Under the pieces are notes generated by a model that did no database searches, was not told the origin of the DNA, and saw only the letters and a list, made by a program, of their open reading frames with translations. From assembly GCF_018408855.1 (NCBI RefSeq), contig NZ_AP024322.1:2790001-2854000 (forward strand): a stretch of DNA of 64,000 nucleotides, written 5' to 3'. Both the position numbers and the translations under genes were made by a program. Positions 1 to 8,999 of this stretch are shown one piece after another. How positions within the stretch are numbered: position 1 is the stretch's first letter; each line of letters opens with the position of its first letter. Source of the stretch: Caballeronia sp. NK8 (GTDB lineage: Bacteria; Pseudomonadota; Gammaproteobacteria; Burkholderiales; Burkholderiaceae).

Positions 1-585
1 CGACGGTTTCTTCTCCATCAAACCACGCGATACGTCCTGCCAGACGCGTTCGGGCACGAGCGCATCGACTTCGCCCGCCGCGACCATCTTCTTCATCAGC
101 TCGGCGGTTTCCGGCGCGATATCGAAATTCGCGAAACGCGCCGCAAAGCGCGCGAGGCGCAGAATGCGCACTGGATCTTCGATGAACGCATCGCCCACAT
201 GCCGGAATAGCCGGTTCTTCAGGTCGCTCTGCCCGTTGAACGGATCGATGACCGGACCGGTCAACTCGCCGGCCGGCGTGACCTCGCGCGCCATCGCGTT
301 GATCGTGAGATCGCGCCGCGCGAGGTCCTCCTCGAGCGTGACGTCCGGCGAATAGTAGAACTGGAAGCCGTGATAGCCTGCCGCCGTCTTGCGCTCGGTG
401 CGCGCGAGCGCGTATTCCTCGTGCGTGTCGGGATGCAGAAACACCGGAAAGTCCTTCCCCACCGGCCGATACCCCTGCGCGACCATCTGCTCCGGCGTCG
501 CGCCCACGACGACATAATCGCGATCCACCACCGGCACGCCGAGCAACTCGTCCCGTATCGCGCCGCCCACTGCGTAGATATTCAT
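1..585 (-). CDS. cca: Multifunctional CCA tRNA nucleotidyltransferase, N-terminal part (cut by window edge)
   Basis: The visible 195 codons encode the N-terminal head of a class II tRNA nucleotidyltransferase, which adds or repairs the 3' CCA of tRNAs. The protein opens with [16 protein letters not shown], the family's GG-R nucleotidyltransferase signature. It continues with a DRDYVVVG stretch supplying the metal-binding acidic residues, then [10 protein letters not shown] and [12 protein letters not shown], which are the usual ATP/CTP-recognition and neck motifs. The C-terminal HD phosphohydrolase part would lie beyond base 1. The start ATG at 585 overlaps the stop of the upstream glutathione S-transferase gene by 4 bp, so the two are probably co-transcribed. 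Confidence 0.93.
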   Translation of the reverse strand, partial: MNIYAVGGAIRDELLGVPVVDRDYVVVGATPEQMVAQGYRPVGKDFPVFLHPDTHEEYALARTERKTAAGYHGFQFYYSPDVTLEEDLARRDLTINAMAREVTPAGELTGPVIDPFNGQSDLKNRLFRHVGDAFIEDPVRILRLARFAARFANFDIAPETAELMKKMVAAGEVDALVPERVWQDVSRGLMEKKPS

Positions 586-1205
586 CGCGCTTCCTTGCGC
601 GCGCCGTCGATCCACGCCGCGACCGCCGGCAGCGCCGTGATGCGCTTCGCATAATCGAGCGACGTCACGCTCAGTTCAGGCGCGTAGGTGTTGAAGCGCA
701 TGACGACCGGCGCGAACATCGCGTCCGCGATGCCGAATTCATCGCCGAACAGGAACGGTCCGCCCCACTTCGCCAGACACTCCGCCCAGATCGCCTCGAT
801 GCGCGCGATGTTCGCGAGCGCGCCCGGCGTCGCGCCCGCGCCCGGCGCGTGCGTCGTGATTTCCATCGGCATGTTCTGGCGCAAGTCGGCAAAGCCCGCG
901 TGCATCTCCGCGCTGATGCTGCGCGCGTGCGCGCGGGCGGCGGCGTCGCGCGGCCACATCGCGTGCTCGGGGTGCAGCTCGGCAATCGTCTCGACGATCG
1001 CGAGCGACTCCCACACGGCATCGCCGGAATCGGTGACGAGGCACGGCACCTTGCCCGAAGGCGAGACCGCGAGAATCTTCGATTTCGTGTCGGGCTGGCC
1101 GAGGCGAATCAGCACTTCGTCGAACGGGATGCCGAAATGTTCGAGCAGCACCCACGGCCGCATCGACCAGGAAGAATTGAACTTGTCACCGATAACGAGT
1201 TTCAT
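582..1205 (-). CDS. Glutathione S-transferase family protein
   Basis: This 207-residue protein has the normal length of a bacterial GST. The N-terminal thioredoxin-like half contains NSSWSMRPW near residues 10-18 (catalytic Ser region), the cis-proline motif SGKVPCL near 50-56, and the glutathione-binding WESLAI near 65-70. The C-terminal half is helical and carries the [11 protein letters not shown] motif near 158-168, with the structural Asp of the N-capping box. It resembles YfcF/zeta-like bacterial GSTs, but the substrate cannot be told from sequence. It lies just upstream of cca with a 4-bp overlap. Confidence 0.88.
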   Translation of the reverse strand: MKLVIGDKFNSSWSMRPWVLLEHFGIPFDEVLIRLGQPDTKSKILAVSPSGKVPCLVTDSGDAVWESLAIVETIAELHPEHAMWPRDAAARAHARSISAEMHAGFADLRQNMPMEITTHAPGAGATPGALANIARIEAIWAECLAKWGGPFLFGDEFGIADAMFAPVVMRFNTYAPELSVTSLDYAKRITALPAVAAWIDGARKEAR

Positions 1206-1223
1206 GCGATCACAAAAAGAAAA

Positions 1224-2180
1224 TTAACGATGCGCGGTTGCGCGGTAAGCATTGAAGCGCGAGCGCGACGAGTTGCCGGTGAGATACAGCGGCGCGATGG
1301 TCTCGATGCTCGCCGGCTCGTCGATGCCCAGTTCCGGCGCGAGCGGCCCGCTCGCGATGTTCGGCGTCTTCATCGAATCGAGATTGTCGCGCGAGATGAG
1401 CGGCTGGCCGGGCGCCAATTCCATGGTCATCGCCTGGAGGCGGCCGAGGCTCTCCGGCAGCTTGATGATGCGCGAATGCTTGCCGATGGTCGCGCCCGCG
1501 AAACGCACCAGCTCCGCGAGCGTGTAGACGCCGGGACCCGCGAGTTCGTAGACATGGCCGTTGGCAGCGTCGAGGTCGAGTACGTTGACCATCCCTTTCG
1601 CCACATCGCCGACGAACACGGGCTGAAACTGCGCATCGGCGCATGCGAGCGGGATGACCGGGAACATGCGCTCCAGAAACGCAAACTGGTTGAGCAGATT
1701 GTCCTCGGGCCCGAACACCACGGAACTGCGGAAGATGGTCCAGTCCAGTCCTGATTCGCGGACGATCTTCTCGCCATCGCCCTTCGAGCGCAGATACATG
1801 CTGGGACCTTGCGAATCCGCGCCGATCGCGCTCATGTGCAGCAGACGCCGCACGCCCTTCGCCTCGCACGCGGCGGCGATCTTGCGCGGCAGTTCGACAT
1901 GCGCCTTCGCGAAATCCGGCCCGTAGGGATCGTCACGCCGCCCTTGCAGAATGCCGACGAGATTGATCACCGCATCGCTCTGATCGATGAACGCGGCGAG
2001 CTGCACGGGATCATGCACGTCGGTTTCGATGACATCGATGGGCAACAGCGTGAGATGCGCGGCGGTCGCGCGCCGGCGTGTCGCGACGCGCACGGTCTTG
2101 CCGAGATCGACGAGCGCATTGATGAGATGGCTGCCGATGAAACCCGAACCGCCGATCAGCGCTACATGTTGGTGTCGCAT
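1224..2180 (-). CDS. NDUFA9-like NAD(P)-binding protein (atypical SDR / epimerase fold)
   Basis: This 318-residue protein begins with the Rossmann motif GGSGFIGSHL near residues 9-18, followed by the Arg-rich VRVATRR typical of NADP binding. DVIETDVHD and VINLVGIL follow, and then LLHMSAIGADSQGPSMYLRSKGDGE, here split only by its S/Y..K catalytic-like positions (residues around 120-140). These features match the complex I NDUFA9-like atypical short-chain dehydrogenase family found widely in Burkholderiales, often described as a putative NADH dehydrogenase or nucleoside-diphosphate-sugar epimerase. No substrate can be assigned. It sits on the same strand between slt and the GST gene. Confidence 0.85.
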   Translation of the reverse strand: MRHQHVALIGGSGFIGSHLINALVDLGKTVRVATRRRATAAHLTLLPIDVIETDVHDPVQLAAFIDQSDAVINLVGILQGRRDDPYGPDFAKAHVELPRKIAAACEAKGVRRLLHMSAIGADSQGPSMYLRSKGDGEKIVRESGLDWTIFRSSVVFGPEDNLLNQFAFLERMFPVIPLACADAQFQPVFVGDVAKGMVNVLDLDAANGHVYELAGPGVYTLAELVRFAGATIGKHSRIIKLPESLGRLQAMTMELAPGQPLISRDNLDSMKTPNIASGPLAPELGIDEPASIETIAPLYLTGNSSRSRFNAYRATAHR

Positions 2181-2242
2181 GGTTCACCTCTTGGGTCGCG
2201 GCCTGACGAATGCGGGTTCAGTTGGAACGGCGGCCTGGAAAT

Positions 2243-2281
2243 GAAAACGCCCGCGCGTCCTTTCGTTCGACGCGCGGGCGT
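2243..2281 (-). terminator. Rho-independent terminator downstream of slt
   Basis: A perfect 13-bp stem (2247-2259 pairs with 2269-2281, arms ACGCCCGCGCGTC and its complement) encloses a 9-nt loop. On the minus strand the stem is followed by a TTTT run. It lies 20 bp after the slt stop codon. Confidence 0.85.
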
Positions 2282-2300
2282 GAGGTTCGCTTCGGGACGG

Positions 2301-4268
2301 TCAGGGAGCGATATAGCCCAGACGCGCCTTCAACGACTGCGGACGGCCTTCGAACAGCGCAGCGTAATACACGGTGTTCGACAGCACGTTCTTCACGTAA
2401 TCGCGTGTCTCGGTGAATGGGATGGTTTCAGCAAAAACCGCGCCCTCGACCGGAGCGCGCAAGGCCTGACGCCACTGGCTCGGACGGCCCGGACCGGCGT
2501 TGTAGCCGGCGGTGGCGAGCACGGCCGAGTTGTCGAATTGATTGTAGATCATCGACAGGTAATTCGTGCCGAGCAGGATATTGGTGTTGATATCGTTCAT
2601 CTGCGCGCGCGATACCGGACCGAGGCCGATCTTCTTCGCGACGAGTTGCGCCGTGCCCGGCATCAACTGCATGAGGCCACCGGCGCCAACTTCCGAACGC
2701 GCGTTGATGATGAAGCGCGATTCCTGGCGGATCAGACCATACGCCCATTCGATGTCGAGACCGGTGTTCTGCGCGTCGCGCTCGACGATATCGCGGAACG
2801 GCGACAGATAGCGCAGCGAGAAATCGTGCTCGGCCTTGGTCTTGTCGGCGGTGTTGACGGTGCGGTCGAACATCTCGATGCGCTTCGCGTACTGCGCGGC
2901 GGCGATCAGTTGCCGGTCCGTCATCGTGCGCAGCGGCCAGTTCCATTCGCGGTTGCCTTCGAGACGCATGTTCAGCGCGTAAAAACGCTGCGACAGCGCG
3001 AAGCCCGGCACGGACTGCATCTGCGCGATCTCGGCATCCGACACGGTCGTGCGCGGCGGCACGGTGATCTTCTGGCCGAGTTCTTCGAGCGCGAGTTGCC
3101 CGTAGAAGTTGTACTGATCCGCGATGGTCTGGAATTCCTGATTCGCCGTGGCCGTGTCGCCGGCCTGCTTCACGGCGCGCCCGTGCCAGTAGACCCACGA
3201 CGGCTGCGTGCGCAGCGCGGGCGGCATCTGTTCGATCGACCAGCGCACCATGTTCCAGTCGCCGGCGAGCAGCGCGCTGCGCGTGCGCCATTCGTACGCC
3301 GGGTTCGACAATTGCGCGTTCGCCGACAGCCGATACCAGTCCGCCGCCGCCGGCATGCGCTTGAGCGCCGCCTGATAGCCGATCGTGCCCCAGCCGGTCG
3401 CGCGCTCGGTCGGCGTCAGGCTCGGCGCGACGGAGCTGAACGTGGCGGCGGCCATCGCCGGATCGTTGCGGGCCATGCGCGTGACCGCAAGTAGCGTCAG
3501 CTGATGCGCCGGCGTGTTCGGCATCACGCCGCGCGCGAGATAGAGCGGCGGCTTGTTGACGGCGTCGTCGAACAGCGAGTCTTTCGGTTTTTCCTGACCG
3601 AGCGCCTCGACGATGTTCGAGCCGGTGGAAGTGTAGTTCTGCTCGTAGGCGAGACGGATCTGCTGCCAGATGTCGTCGCTCGTGAACTGGCCCGACTCCG
3701 CGAGCGCGCCGATCAGATCGACGCAGCCGTCGCCGTACCATTTCGGCTCGACGAGCAGCGCGCGCGCCGCGTCCGCGACGTTTTCGCCGCGCGACAGACG
3801 CGCTTCGAGCGCGTAGCACTTGACCTGCGTGTCGTCGTTGAGAACGAAACGGGAGTATTGCTGCTCGAAGTTCTTCCAGTCGTGACGGCTGCCGAGCACG
3901 ACCAGATAGTCGTTGCGCATGCGGTCGGCGATCGCCTGGCCGTCATAGCGCTGCAGGAACGAAAGCACCGGCGCGTCGGGCGCGTCGATGCGCGCGTGGC
4001 CTTGCAAATCGAAGAGCTGCGGCTTGATCGTGAAGTATTCGATATAGCTCGGCGCCGGGTAATCCGGAATCTGCGATGCGAGCACGGCGGCCTTGCCCGC
4101 ATCGTTCGCGCGCGCGGCATCGCGCAGCTGCATGAAGATGCGGTCGTCGGACGTGGGCGACAGGTCAGCGTCGGGACGGACGGCGGAAGCCGTGCCGCAC
4201 GCGACGAGCGTCGCTGCGACGAGGGCCGCGCTGACCGCGAGATATACTCGTTTGAGGCGTTTTGACAT
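2301..4268 (-). CDS. slt: Soluble lytic murein transglycosylase
   Basis: The start was set at 4268 (MSKRLKRVYLAV) rather than at upstream in-frame codons. From there the 655-residue protein begins with a signal peptide ending in a lipobox (LVAC near residue 21), so it is probably an outer-membrane lipoprotein. The middle is the long helical U/L superhelical region of Slt70. The C-terminal SLT domain has the catalytic Glu in IRQESRF near residue 515, then GLMQLMPGTA and the conserved AYNAGPGRP. It cleaves the MurNAc-GlcNAc bond, forming 1,6-anhydro ends during wall turnover. It is divergent from the cyclo-ligase gene, with only 19 bp between the starts. Confidence 0.93.
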   Translation of the reverse strand: MSKRLKRVYLAVSAALVAATLVACGTASAVRPDADLSPTSDDRIFMQLRDAARANDAGKAAVLASQIPDYPAPSYIEYFTIKPQLFDLQGHARIDAPDAPVLSFLQRYDGQAIADRMRNDYLVVLGSRHDWKNFEQQYSRFVLNDDTQVKCYALEARLSRGENVADAARALLVEPKWYGDGCVDLIGALAESGQFTSDDIWQQIRLAYEQNYTSTGSNIVEALGQEKPKDSLFDDAVNKPPLYLARGVMPNTPAHQLTLLAVTRMARNDPAMAAATFSSVAPSLTPTERATGWGTIGYQAALKRMPAAADWYRLSANAQLSNPAYEWRTRSALLAGDWNMVRWSIEQMPPALRTQPSWVYWHGRAVKQAGDTATANQEFQTIADQYNFYGQLALEELGQKITVPPRTTVSDAEIAQMQSVPGFALSQRFYALNMRLEGNREWNWPLRTMTDRQLIAAAQYAKRIEMFDRTVNTADKTKAEHDFSLRYLSPFRDIVERDAQNTGLDIEWAYGLIRQESRFIINARSEVGAGGLMQLMPGTAQLVAKKIGLGPVSRAQMNDINTNILLGTNYLSMIYNQFDNSAVLATAGYNAGPGRPSQWRQALRAPVEGAVFAETIPFTETRDYVKNVLSNTVYYAALFEGRPQSLKARLGYIAP

Positions 4269-4287
4269 CGTTATTTCTGGAGCGCGA

Positions 4288-4917
4288 ATGGTCTTGAACC
4301 GAGTCCTGAGATCGGAGGAAAGCATAGCACGCAACGTTTGCGACGAACCCAAGAGCGAGCCCAAAAGCGCCTTGCGCGCGACGCTTCTCGCGACCCGCGA
4401 GGCGCAGAGCGAGCAAGCCGGCCAGGCTGCGAAGAATGACGCGCTCGCAACGCGCATTCAGGAGGTGCTCGCGCGACACGACGCGCGGTGCGTCGGCTTT
4501 TACTGGCCGGTCGCGGGCGAATTCGACGCACGCGCTGCCCTCACGCACTGGCTCGCCGCCGATGAAACTCGCGGCGCCGCGCTGCCGGTGGTCGTCAAAC
4601 CTCATGCGCCGATGGTTTTCCACGCGTGGAACGCGCACGCGCCGATGAAGGAAGGCCGTTACCGGATCCCGGTGCCCGCTGAGGAAAGGGTCGTGGTGCC
4701 GGAACTGCTGTTGATTCCGTGCGTCGGTTTCGATGCGGATCGATATCGGCTGGGTTACGGTGGCGGCTATTACGATCGCACGCTGGCCGCGTGGCCGAAT
4801 GGCGCGCGCCCGGCGACGATCGGCATCGCATATGAATCGGGCAAGTGCGGCGCGCTGCCGCGCGAGGTCCACGATATGCCGCTCGACACGATCGTCACCG
4901 AATCGGCTATCTATTAG
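4288..4917 (+). CDS. 5-formyltetrahydrofolate cyclo-ligase
   Basis: This 209-residue protein would convert 5-formyl-THF to 5,10-methenyl-THF using ATP. It has the family signature: CVGFYWPVAGEFD in the N-terminal half, GRYRIPVP in the middle, and the phosphate-binding G-GGGYYDRTL (YRLGYGGGYYDRTLA) near residues 150-165. The start at 4288 (MVLNRVL) is preceded by a GGAG at proper distance. The longer upstream frame runs through slt and is not credible. The N-terminal ~25 residues before SALRATLLATREA are poorly conserved. It is a ygfA/MTHFS homologue. No 6S RNA gene precedes it in the 19-bp spacer. Confidence 0.9.
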   Translation: MVLNRVLRSEESIARNVCDEPKSEPKSALRATLLATREAQSEQAGQAAKNDALATRIQEVLARHDARCVGFYWPVAGEFDARAALTHWLAADETRGAALPVVVKPHAPMVFHAWNAHAPMKEGRYRIPVPAEERVVVPELLLIPCVGFDADRYRLGYGGGYYDRTLAAWPNGARPATIGIAYESGKCGALPREVHDMPLDTIVTESAIY

Positions 4918-4929
4918 ACGTATCGGGCG

Positions 4930-5442
4930 TCAGAGCGAGGCCGCCGCGCGCGCGGCGGTATCGTAGAGACCGGACGCATTGCGCATCAATTGCGCGGCTT
5001 CGCCGATCTGCTCGTTGGTGAGGCCGCTTTCGCGCAGCGTCTCGATGAGACACGCCTCGCGCACGTCGCGATACTTGCCGCACAGTTCGCGCCCCGCCGG
5101 GGTCGCGGCGAAGAACACTTCCTTGCCGATTTTCTCGCTTTGCACATAGCCGCGAGCGACGAGTTTCTTCAGTGCATACGTAGCAACGTGCGTGTCCTCG
5201 ATGTTCAGCACGAAGCAGATGTCGGCGAGCTTCTTCTTGCGGTCGCGATGGCTCACGTGATGCAGCAGCGACACTTCCACCGCCGTCATGTCCTTCGCGC
5301 CCGCCGCGGACATGCAGCGCACCATCCAGCGATTGAACGCGTTGCCCGCCATGATGAGGCCGTACTCGAATTCCGAGAGTTCCGCGCTGGCTTCGGAGAC
5401 GAGATGCTCGGACGAAACGATCTTGGTGGGATTGCGCGCCAT
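4930..5442 (-). CDS. MarR-like winged-helix transcriptional regulator
   Basis: This 170-residue protein has the winged-helix arrangement KLADICFVLNIEDTHVATYALKKLVARGYVQ split across its centre (about residues 85-118), followed by the wing and VFFAATPAGRELC, a typical MarR-family C-terminal half. The chosen start (MARNPTKIV) gives a compact protein. An alternative ATG 15 codons upstream (5487) cannot be excluded, because neither has a strong ribosome-binding site. It is divergent from the pxp operon across a 183-bp region holding phased repeats, so it is a plausible local regulator of 5-oxoproline use. That role is inferred from position only. Confidence 0.82.
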   Translation of the reverse strand: MARNPTKIVSSEHLVSEASAELSEFEYGLIMAGNAFNRWMVRCMSAAGAKDMTAVEVSLLHHVSHRDRKKKLADICFVLNIEDTHVATYALKKLVARGYVQSEKIGKEVFFAATPAGRELCGKYRDVREACLIETLRESGLTNEQIGEAAQLMRNASGLYDTAARAAASL

Positions 5443-5523
5443 GGCGAGGACCGGTTTGGAGTGCGTTGGAGTGTAGCGCAACGTCATTTTTGCGAGCAAC
5501 GAGACGCCTCGGCGAAAACGTGA

Positions 5524-5556
5524 ATTGATAATTTCTTGATAATTTATTGACAATGT
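5524..5556. promoter_or_regulatory. Three 11-bp tandem repeats; candidate operator in the divergent pxp promoter
   Basis: Three head-to-tail 11-mers are present: ATTGATAATTT, CTTGATAATTT and ATTGACAATGT. Units two and three together also form the partial palindrome TTG-nn-AAT-nn-ATT-nn-CAA (5536-5553), the general shape of MarR-family sites. The repeats lie between the MarR-like gene and pxpB in an AT-rich patch unlike the surrounding GC-rich DNA. Binding by the adjacent regulator is inferred. Confidence 0.5.
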
Positions 5557-5625
5557 AACATTCTGCGACGACGCGAAGCTCATCGAATCGACGAAATTCG
5601 CATCCTGCAAGGGCAAATCAGAGGC

Positions 5626-6279
5626 ATGACAACACCACGTATTCATCCGCTCGGCGACACCGCGCTCGTGTGCGAAGCCGCGCCGCCCGCCACGCTCGAC
5701 TGCCAGCGCCGCTTCTGGGCGCTGGCGGAGCACGCGCGTCTCATGCCGCACGTCGTCGAAGTGGTGCCGGGCATGAACAACCTGACGATCGTGTTCGACC
5801 CGCTCGAAGCGGACTACGAAACGCTCGCCGCGCAACTGGAAACCGGCTGGGACGCCGCCGGGACGACCGACATGGACAGCGCGCAAATCGAGATTCCGGT
5901 GCGCTACGGCGGCGCCGACGGCCCGGATCTCGCCGCGCTCGCGAAGCACACGGGACTGTCCGTCGACGAAGTGGTGAAACGTCATACGGAAGCCGAGTAC
6001 GTCGTGTTCTTTCTCGGCTTTCAACCGGGCTTCGCGTATCTCGGCGGGCTCGATCCGGCGCTCGCCATGCCGCGCCGGGCTGAGCCGCGTCTCGAAGTGC
6101 CGGCGGGATCGGTGGGAATCGGCGGGGCGCAGACGGGCATCTATCCGGCGGTGTCGCCGGGCGGCTGGCAATTGCTCGGGCGCACGGAGCTGAAGCTCTT
6201 CGATCCGGCCAGAAACCCGCCGACGCTGATGCAGCCCGGCGACCGCGTGCGCTTCACGGCGCTGGAGGTGCGCGCATGA
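5626..6279 (+). CDS. pxpB: 5-oxoprolinase subunit PxpB
   Basis: This 217-residue protein belongs to the KipI/PxpB family. Together with PxpC and PxpA it hydrolyses 5-oxoproline (pyroglutamate) to glutamate at the cost of ATP. It has the cyclophilin-like C-terminal domain with GFQPGFAYLGG near residues 131-141 and PAGSVGIGGAQTGIYP near 159-174, both diagnostic. Its stop overlaps the ATG of pxpC by 4 bp, so the two are translationally coupled. It is the first gene of the operon, with the divergent MarR-like gene upstream. Confidence 0.93.
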   Translation: MTTPRIHPLGDTALVCEAAPPATLDCQRRFWALAEHARLMPHVVEVVPGMNNLTIVFDPLEADYETLAAQLETGWDAAGTTDMDSAQIEIPVRYGGADGPDLAALAKHTGLSVDEVVKRHTEAEYVVFFLGFQPGFAYLGGLDPALAMPRRAEPRLEVPAGSVGIGGAQTGIYPAVSPGGWQLLGRTELKLFDPARNPPTLMQPGDRVRFTALEVRA

Positions 6280-7316
6280 TCGACGTGATTCGCGCGGGCG
6301 TGCTCACGTCCGTGCAGGACCTTGGCCGACGCGGCTACCGGCATCTCGGCGTGAGTTCGGGCGGGGCGCTCGACGCGCTGTCGCTTGAAATCGGCAATCG
6401 CATCGTCGGGAACCGGCCGGATGCGGCGGGCATCGAGGTGACCTTCGGGCCGACGGTGCTGCGCTTCAAGCACGCGACGCGCATCGCCATTACCGGCACC
6501 GATTTCGGCGCGACGCTCGACGACAAGCCCGTTTATTCGTGGTGGAGCCTGCCGGTGCGCGCGGGCCAGGAACTGACGCTGCGCGTGGCGAAGCGCGGCA
6601 TGCGCGCCTACGTGAGCATCGCGGGCGGCATCGACGTCCTGCCGATGCTCGGCTCGCGCAGCACCGATCTCGCCGCGTGCTTCGGCGGCCTCGGCGGGCG
6701 CGCGCTACGCGACGGCGACCGCCTGCCGGTGGGCGTGCCGCAGCCGCACAAGGGCATCGCGTTTTCGCCGGACGAGCCCGCGTTCGGCGTGAAGGCGCCG
6801 GCGTGGTGCAAGTTCGTGCTCGTCGACGAACCCGTGCGGCGCGGCCGTCATGCGCCGGGCCTCGCGTGGGCGGTGCCGATCCGCGTGCTGCGCGGCGCGG
6901 AATACGAGAGTTTCAGCGACGCGGCGCACGACAGCTTCTGGAACGAGGAATGGACGATCACGCCGAACAGCAACCGCATGGGTTTTCGCCTCGCTGGCAC
7001 GGCGCTCGAACGCAGGGAGAAGATCGAGCTGCTGTCGCACGCGGTGTTGCCCGGCACGATCCAGGTGCCGCCGAACGGCCAGCCGATCGTCCTGATGGGC
7101 GACGCCCAGACCACCGGCGGCTATCCGAAGATGGGCGCGGTGATCAAGGCGGATTTGTGGAAGCTCGCGCAAGTGAAGTTGAATGGCGGCGTGCGCTTCA
7201 TCGAAACGTCGGTGGAAGAGGCGCGTCACGCGCTCGCCGACGAGCGGCAATACGTGAGCCAGGTGGAAACGGCCATCGCGATGCACGAGGAACGCATCGC
7301 GCGCGCTGGCTCCTGA
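6276..7316 (+). CDS. pxpC: 5-oxoprolinase subunit PxpC (biotin-dependent carboxylase-like domain)
   Basis: This 346-residue protein of the KipA/PxpC family has the N-terminal signature [18 protein letters not shown] near residues 9-26 and then [16 protein letters not shown] lies near 70, and the C-terminal [18 protein letters not shown] lies near 270-287. The family resembles urea-amidolyase/allophanate domains but acts with PxpA and PxpB in ATP-dependent pyroglutamate cleavage. Length and position between pxpB and pxpA are as expected. Confidence 0.93.
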   Translation: MIDVIRAGVLTSVQDLGRRGYRHLGVSSGGALDALSLEIGNRIVGNRPDAAGIEVTFGPTVLRFKHATRIAITGTDFGATLDDKPVYSWWSLPVRAGQELTLRVAKRGMRAYVSIAGGIDVLPMLGSRSTDLAACFGGLGGRALRDGDRLPVGVPQPHKGIAFSPDEPAFGVKAPAWCKFVLVDEPVRRGRHAPGLAWAVPIRVLRGAEYESFSDAAHDSFWNEEWTITPNSNRMGFRLAGTALERREKIELLSHAVLPGTIQVPPNGQPIVLMGDAQTTGGYPKMGAVIKADLWKLAQVKLNGGVRFIETSVEEARHALADERQYVSQVETAIAMHEERIARAGS

Positions 7317-7383
7317 ATCGCAAGCCGTGCACGAGACGCGGCGCATCACACCCAACATTCAACGGAACGACTGCAAAAACATC

Positions 7384-8133
7384 ATGGAAATCGATCTCAA
7401 TGCCGATCTCGGCGAAGGCTGCGGCTCCGACGAAGCGCTGCTCGATCTCGTGAGTTCCGCGAACATCGCGTGCGGCTGGCACGCCGGCGGCGCAACCGCG
7501 ATGCGCGATTGCGTGCGCTGGGCCGTCGAAAAGGGCGTGGCCATCGGCGCGCATCCGAGCTTCAACGACCCCGAGAACTTCGGCCGCAGGGAAATGGATC
7601 TGCCGCCCGAGGAAATCTATGCGGGCGTGCTGTATCAACTTGGCGCGCTGTCTGCGATCGCGCAGGCGGAGGGCGGGCGCATCGCGCACGTGAAGCCGCA
7701 CGGCGCGCTCTACAACCAGGCCGCGAAGAGCACGGAAATCGCCGATGCGATCGTCTCCGCCGTCCATGATTTCGATCCGTCGCTGCTCGTGTTCGGGCTG
7801 GCGAACAGCGGGCTGGTCGAAGCGGCGCGGCGCGCGGGGCTCATCGCGATCGAGGAAGTGTTCGCGGATCGCGGTTATCGCGCGGACGGCTCGCTCGTGC
7901 CGCGCAAGGAGCCGGGCGCCTTGCTCGACGACGAAAACCTCGTGCTCGACCGCACGCTCGCGATGGTGCGCGAGCAGCGTGTGCAGGCCGTGTCCGGCGA
8001 ATGGGTGCCGCTCAACGCGCAGACGATCTGTCTGCACGGCGACGGCGCGCACGCGCTGGAATTCGCGCGGCGCATTCGCGGCGCGCTCGCCGATGCGGGT
8101 ATCGAGGTCCGCGCCGCGCACGCCGCCGCATAG
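7384..8133 (+). CDS. pxpA: 5-oxoprolinase subunit PxpA (LamB/YcsF family)
   Basis: This 249-residue protein has the YcsF signature at its start, [17 protein letters not shown], then [12 protein letters not shown] (residues ~26-37), GAHPSFND with FGRR, and VKPHGALYN near residue 104. The His and Asp/Glu residues in these motifs form the presumed catalytic site of the pyroglutamate-hydrolysing subunit. The start at 7384 was chosen because the protein then begins exactly at the conserved family N-terminus. An upstream ATG-like extension adds 19 unrelated residues. A strong terminator follows, but two transporter-like genes lie just beyond. Confidence 0.93.
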   Translation: MEIDLNADLGEGCGSDEALLDLVSSANIACGWHAGGATAMRDCVRWAVEKGVAIGAHPSFNDPENFGRREMDLPPEEIYAGVLYQLGALSAIAQAEGGRIAHVKPHGALYNQAAKSTEIADAIVSAVHDFDPSLLVFGLANSGLVEAARRAGLIAIEEVFADRGYRADGSLVPRKEPGALLDDENLVLDRTLAMVREQRVQAVSGEWVPLNAQTICLHGDGAHALEFARRIRGALADAGIEVRAAHAAA

Positions 8134-8154
8134 CGCGCTTTCCGTAGAAGATTC

Positions 8155-8189
8155 AACGCCCCGCACAGTTCATTCAGCCGGGGCGTTTC
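8155..8189 (+). terminator. Rho-independent terminator after pxpA
   Basis: A perfect 9-bp stem AACGCCCCG (8155-8163) pairs with 8179-8187 around a 15-nt loop and is followed by TTTC. It would separate, or partly separate, pxpBCA from the downstream membrane genes. Confidence 0.7.
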
Positions 8190-8279
8190 AACAAAGCGGC
8201 CACGAAACATAAAAGAGCCGCATGTGGTGAAACCACGCGCCCGGTACGAGGCGTGATGTTCATATCGTTTGGAGAACTC

Positions 8280-8999
8280 ATGGCAACCCCAGTCAATCTA
8301 TGGCCGCTCATTGGCGTGGCCGTCATCATCATAGGTTTCGTGCTGCGCTTCAATCCGATGCTGATCGTCGCCGCTGCGGCGATCATCACCGGTTTCGCGG
8401 CGCATTTTCCCGTCGAGCGCATTCTGACGGCGATCGGCAGTGGCTTTCTTAAGACGCGCAACATTCCGCTCATCATCCTGCTGCCGCTCGCGGTGATCGG
8501 CCTGCTCGAACGGCACGGCCTGCGCGAGCGCGCGCAGATGTGGATTTCGAGCATCAAGGCGGCGACGGCCGGGCGTCTGTTGATCGTCTATCTGTTCGTG
8601 CGCGAAATCACGGCGGCGGTCGGCCTGACGGGTCTCGGCGGCCATCCGCAGATGGTGCGCCCGCTGCTCGCGCCGATGGCCGAAGGCGCCACCGAAGCGC
8701 GCTACGGCAAGCTCTCCGACGCGACGCGCTTCAAGCTGCGCGCGTATTCCGCTGCCACCGACAACGTCGGCCTGTTCTTCGGCGAGGACATCTTCGTCGC
8801 GTTCGGCGCGATCGTGCTGATGGTCACGTTCCTGAAGGAAGCGGGCATCGTCGTCGAGCCGATGCACGTCGCCGTGTGGGGCATTCCCACCGCGATCTGC
8901 GCGTTCCTGATCCACGGCTTCCGGCTGTGGCTGCTCGACCGCAGGCTCGCGCGCGAACTCGACGCGCTCACGCGCAACGTCGCGGGAGAAAAAGCATGA
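8280..8999 (+). CDS. DUF969 family membrane protein, putative 5-oxoproline permease component
   Basis: This 239-residue, multi-membrane-segment protein matches the DUF969 family by composition and by its pairing with a DUF979 gene. Hydrophobic stretches include WPLIGVAVIIIGFVL near residues 6-20 and IPLIILLPLAVIGLLE near 64-79. The conserved TDNVGLFFGEDIFVAFGA lies near 160-178. The ATG at 8280 follows a GGAG 5 bp upstream. The stop overlaps the next gene by 4 bp. These pairs resemble two-part permeases and recur near pyroglutamate genes. A transport role for 5-oxoproline is inferred from that context. Confidence 0.8.
   Translation: MATPVNLWPLIGVAVIIIGFVLRFNPMLIVAAAAIITGFAAHFPVERILTAIGSGFLKTRNIPLIILLPLAVIGLLERHGLRERAQMWISSIKAATAGRLLIVYLFVREITAAVGLTGLGGHPQMVRPLLAPMAEGATEARYGKLSDATRFKLRAYSAATDNVGLFFGEDIFVAFGAIVLMVTFLKEAGIVVEPMHVAVWGIPTAICAFLIHGFRLWLLDRRLARELDALTRNVAGEKA

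Noticed and set aside
1809..3494. A 561-codon plus-strand open frame
   Set aside because: It is antisense to the NDUFA9-like and slt genes, has Arg/His/Ala-rich low-complexity translation, and reflects the GC-skewed third positions of the real genes.
4269..4287. Possible 6S RNA gene near the cyclo-ligase (ygfA) gene
   Set aside because: The spacer to the divergent slt gene is only 19 bp, too short for 6S RNA, and the downstream side is occupied by the MarR-like gene.
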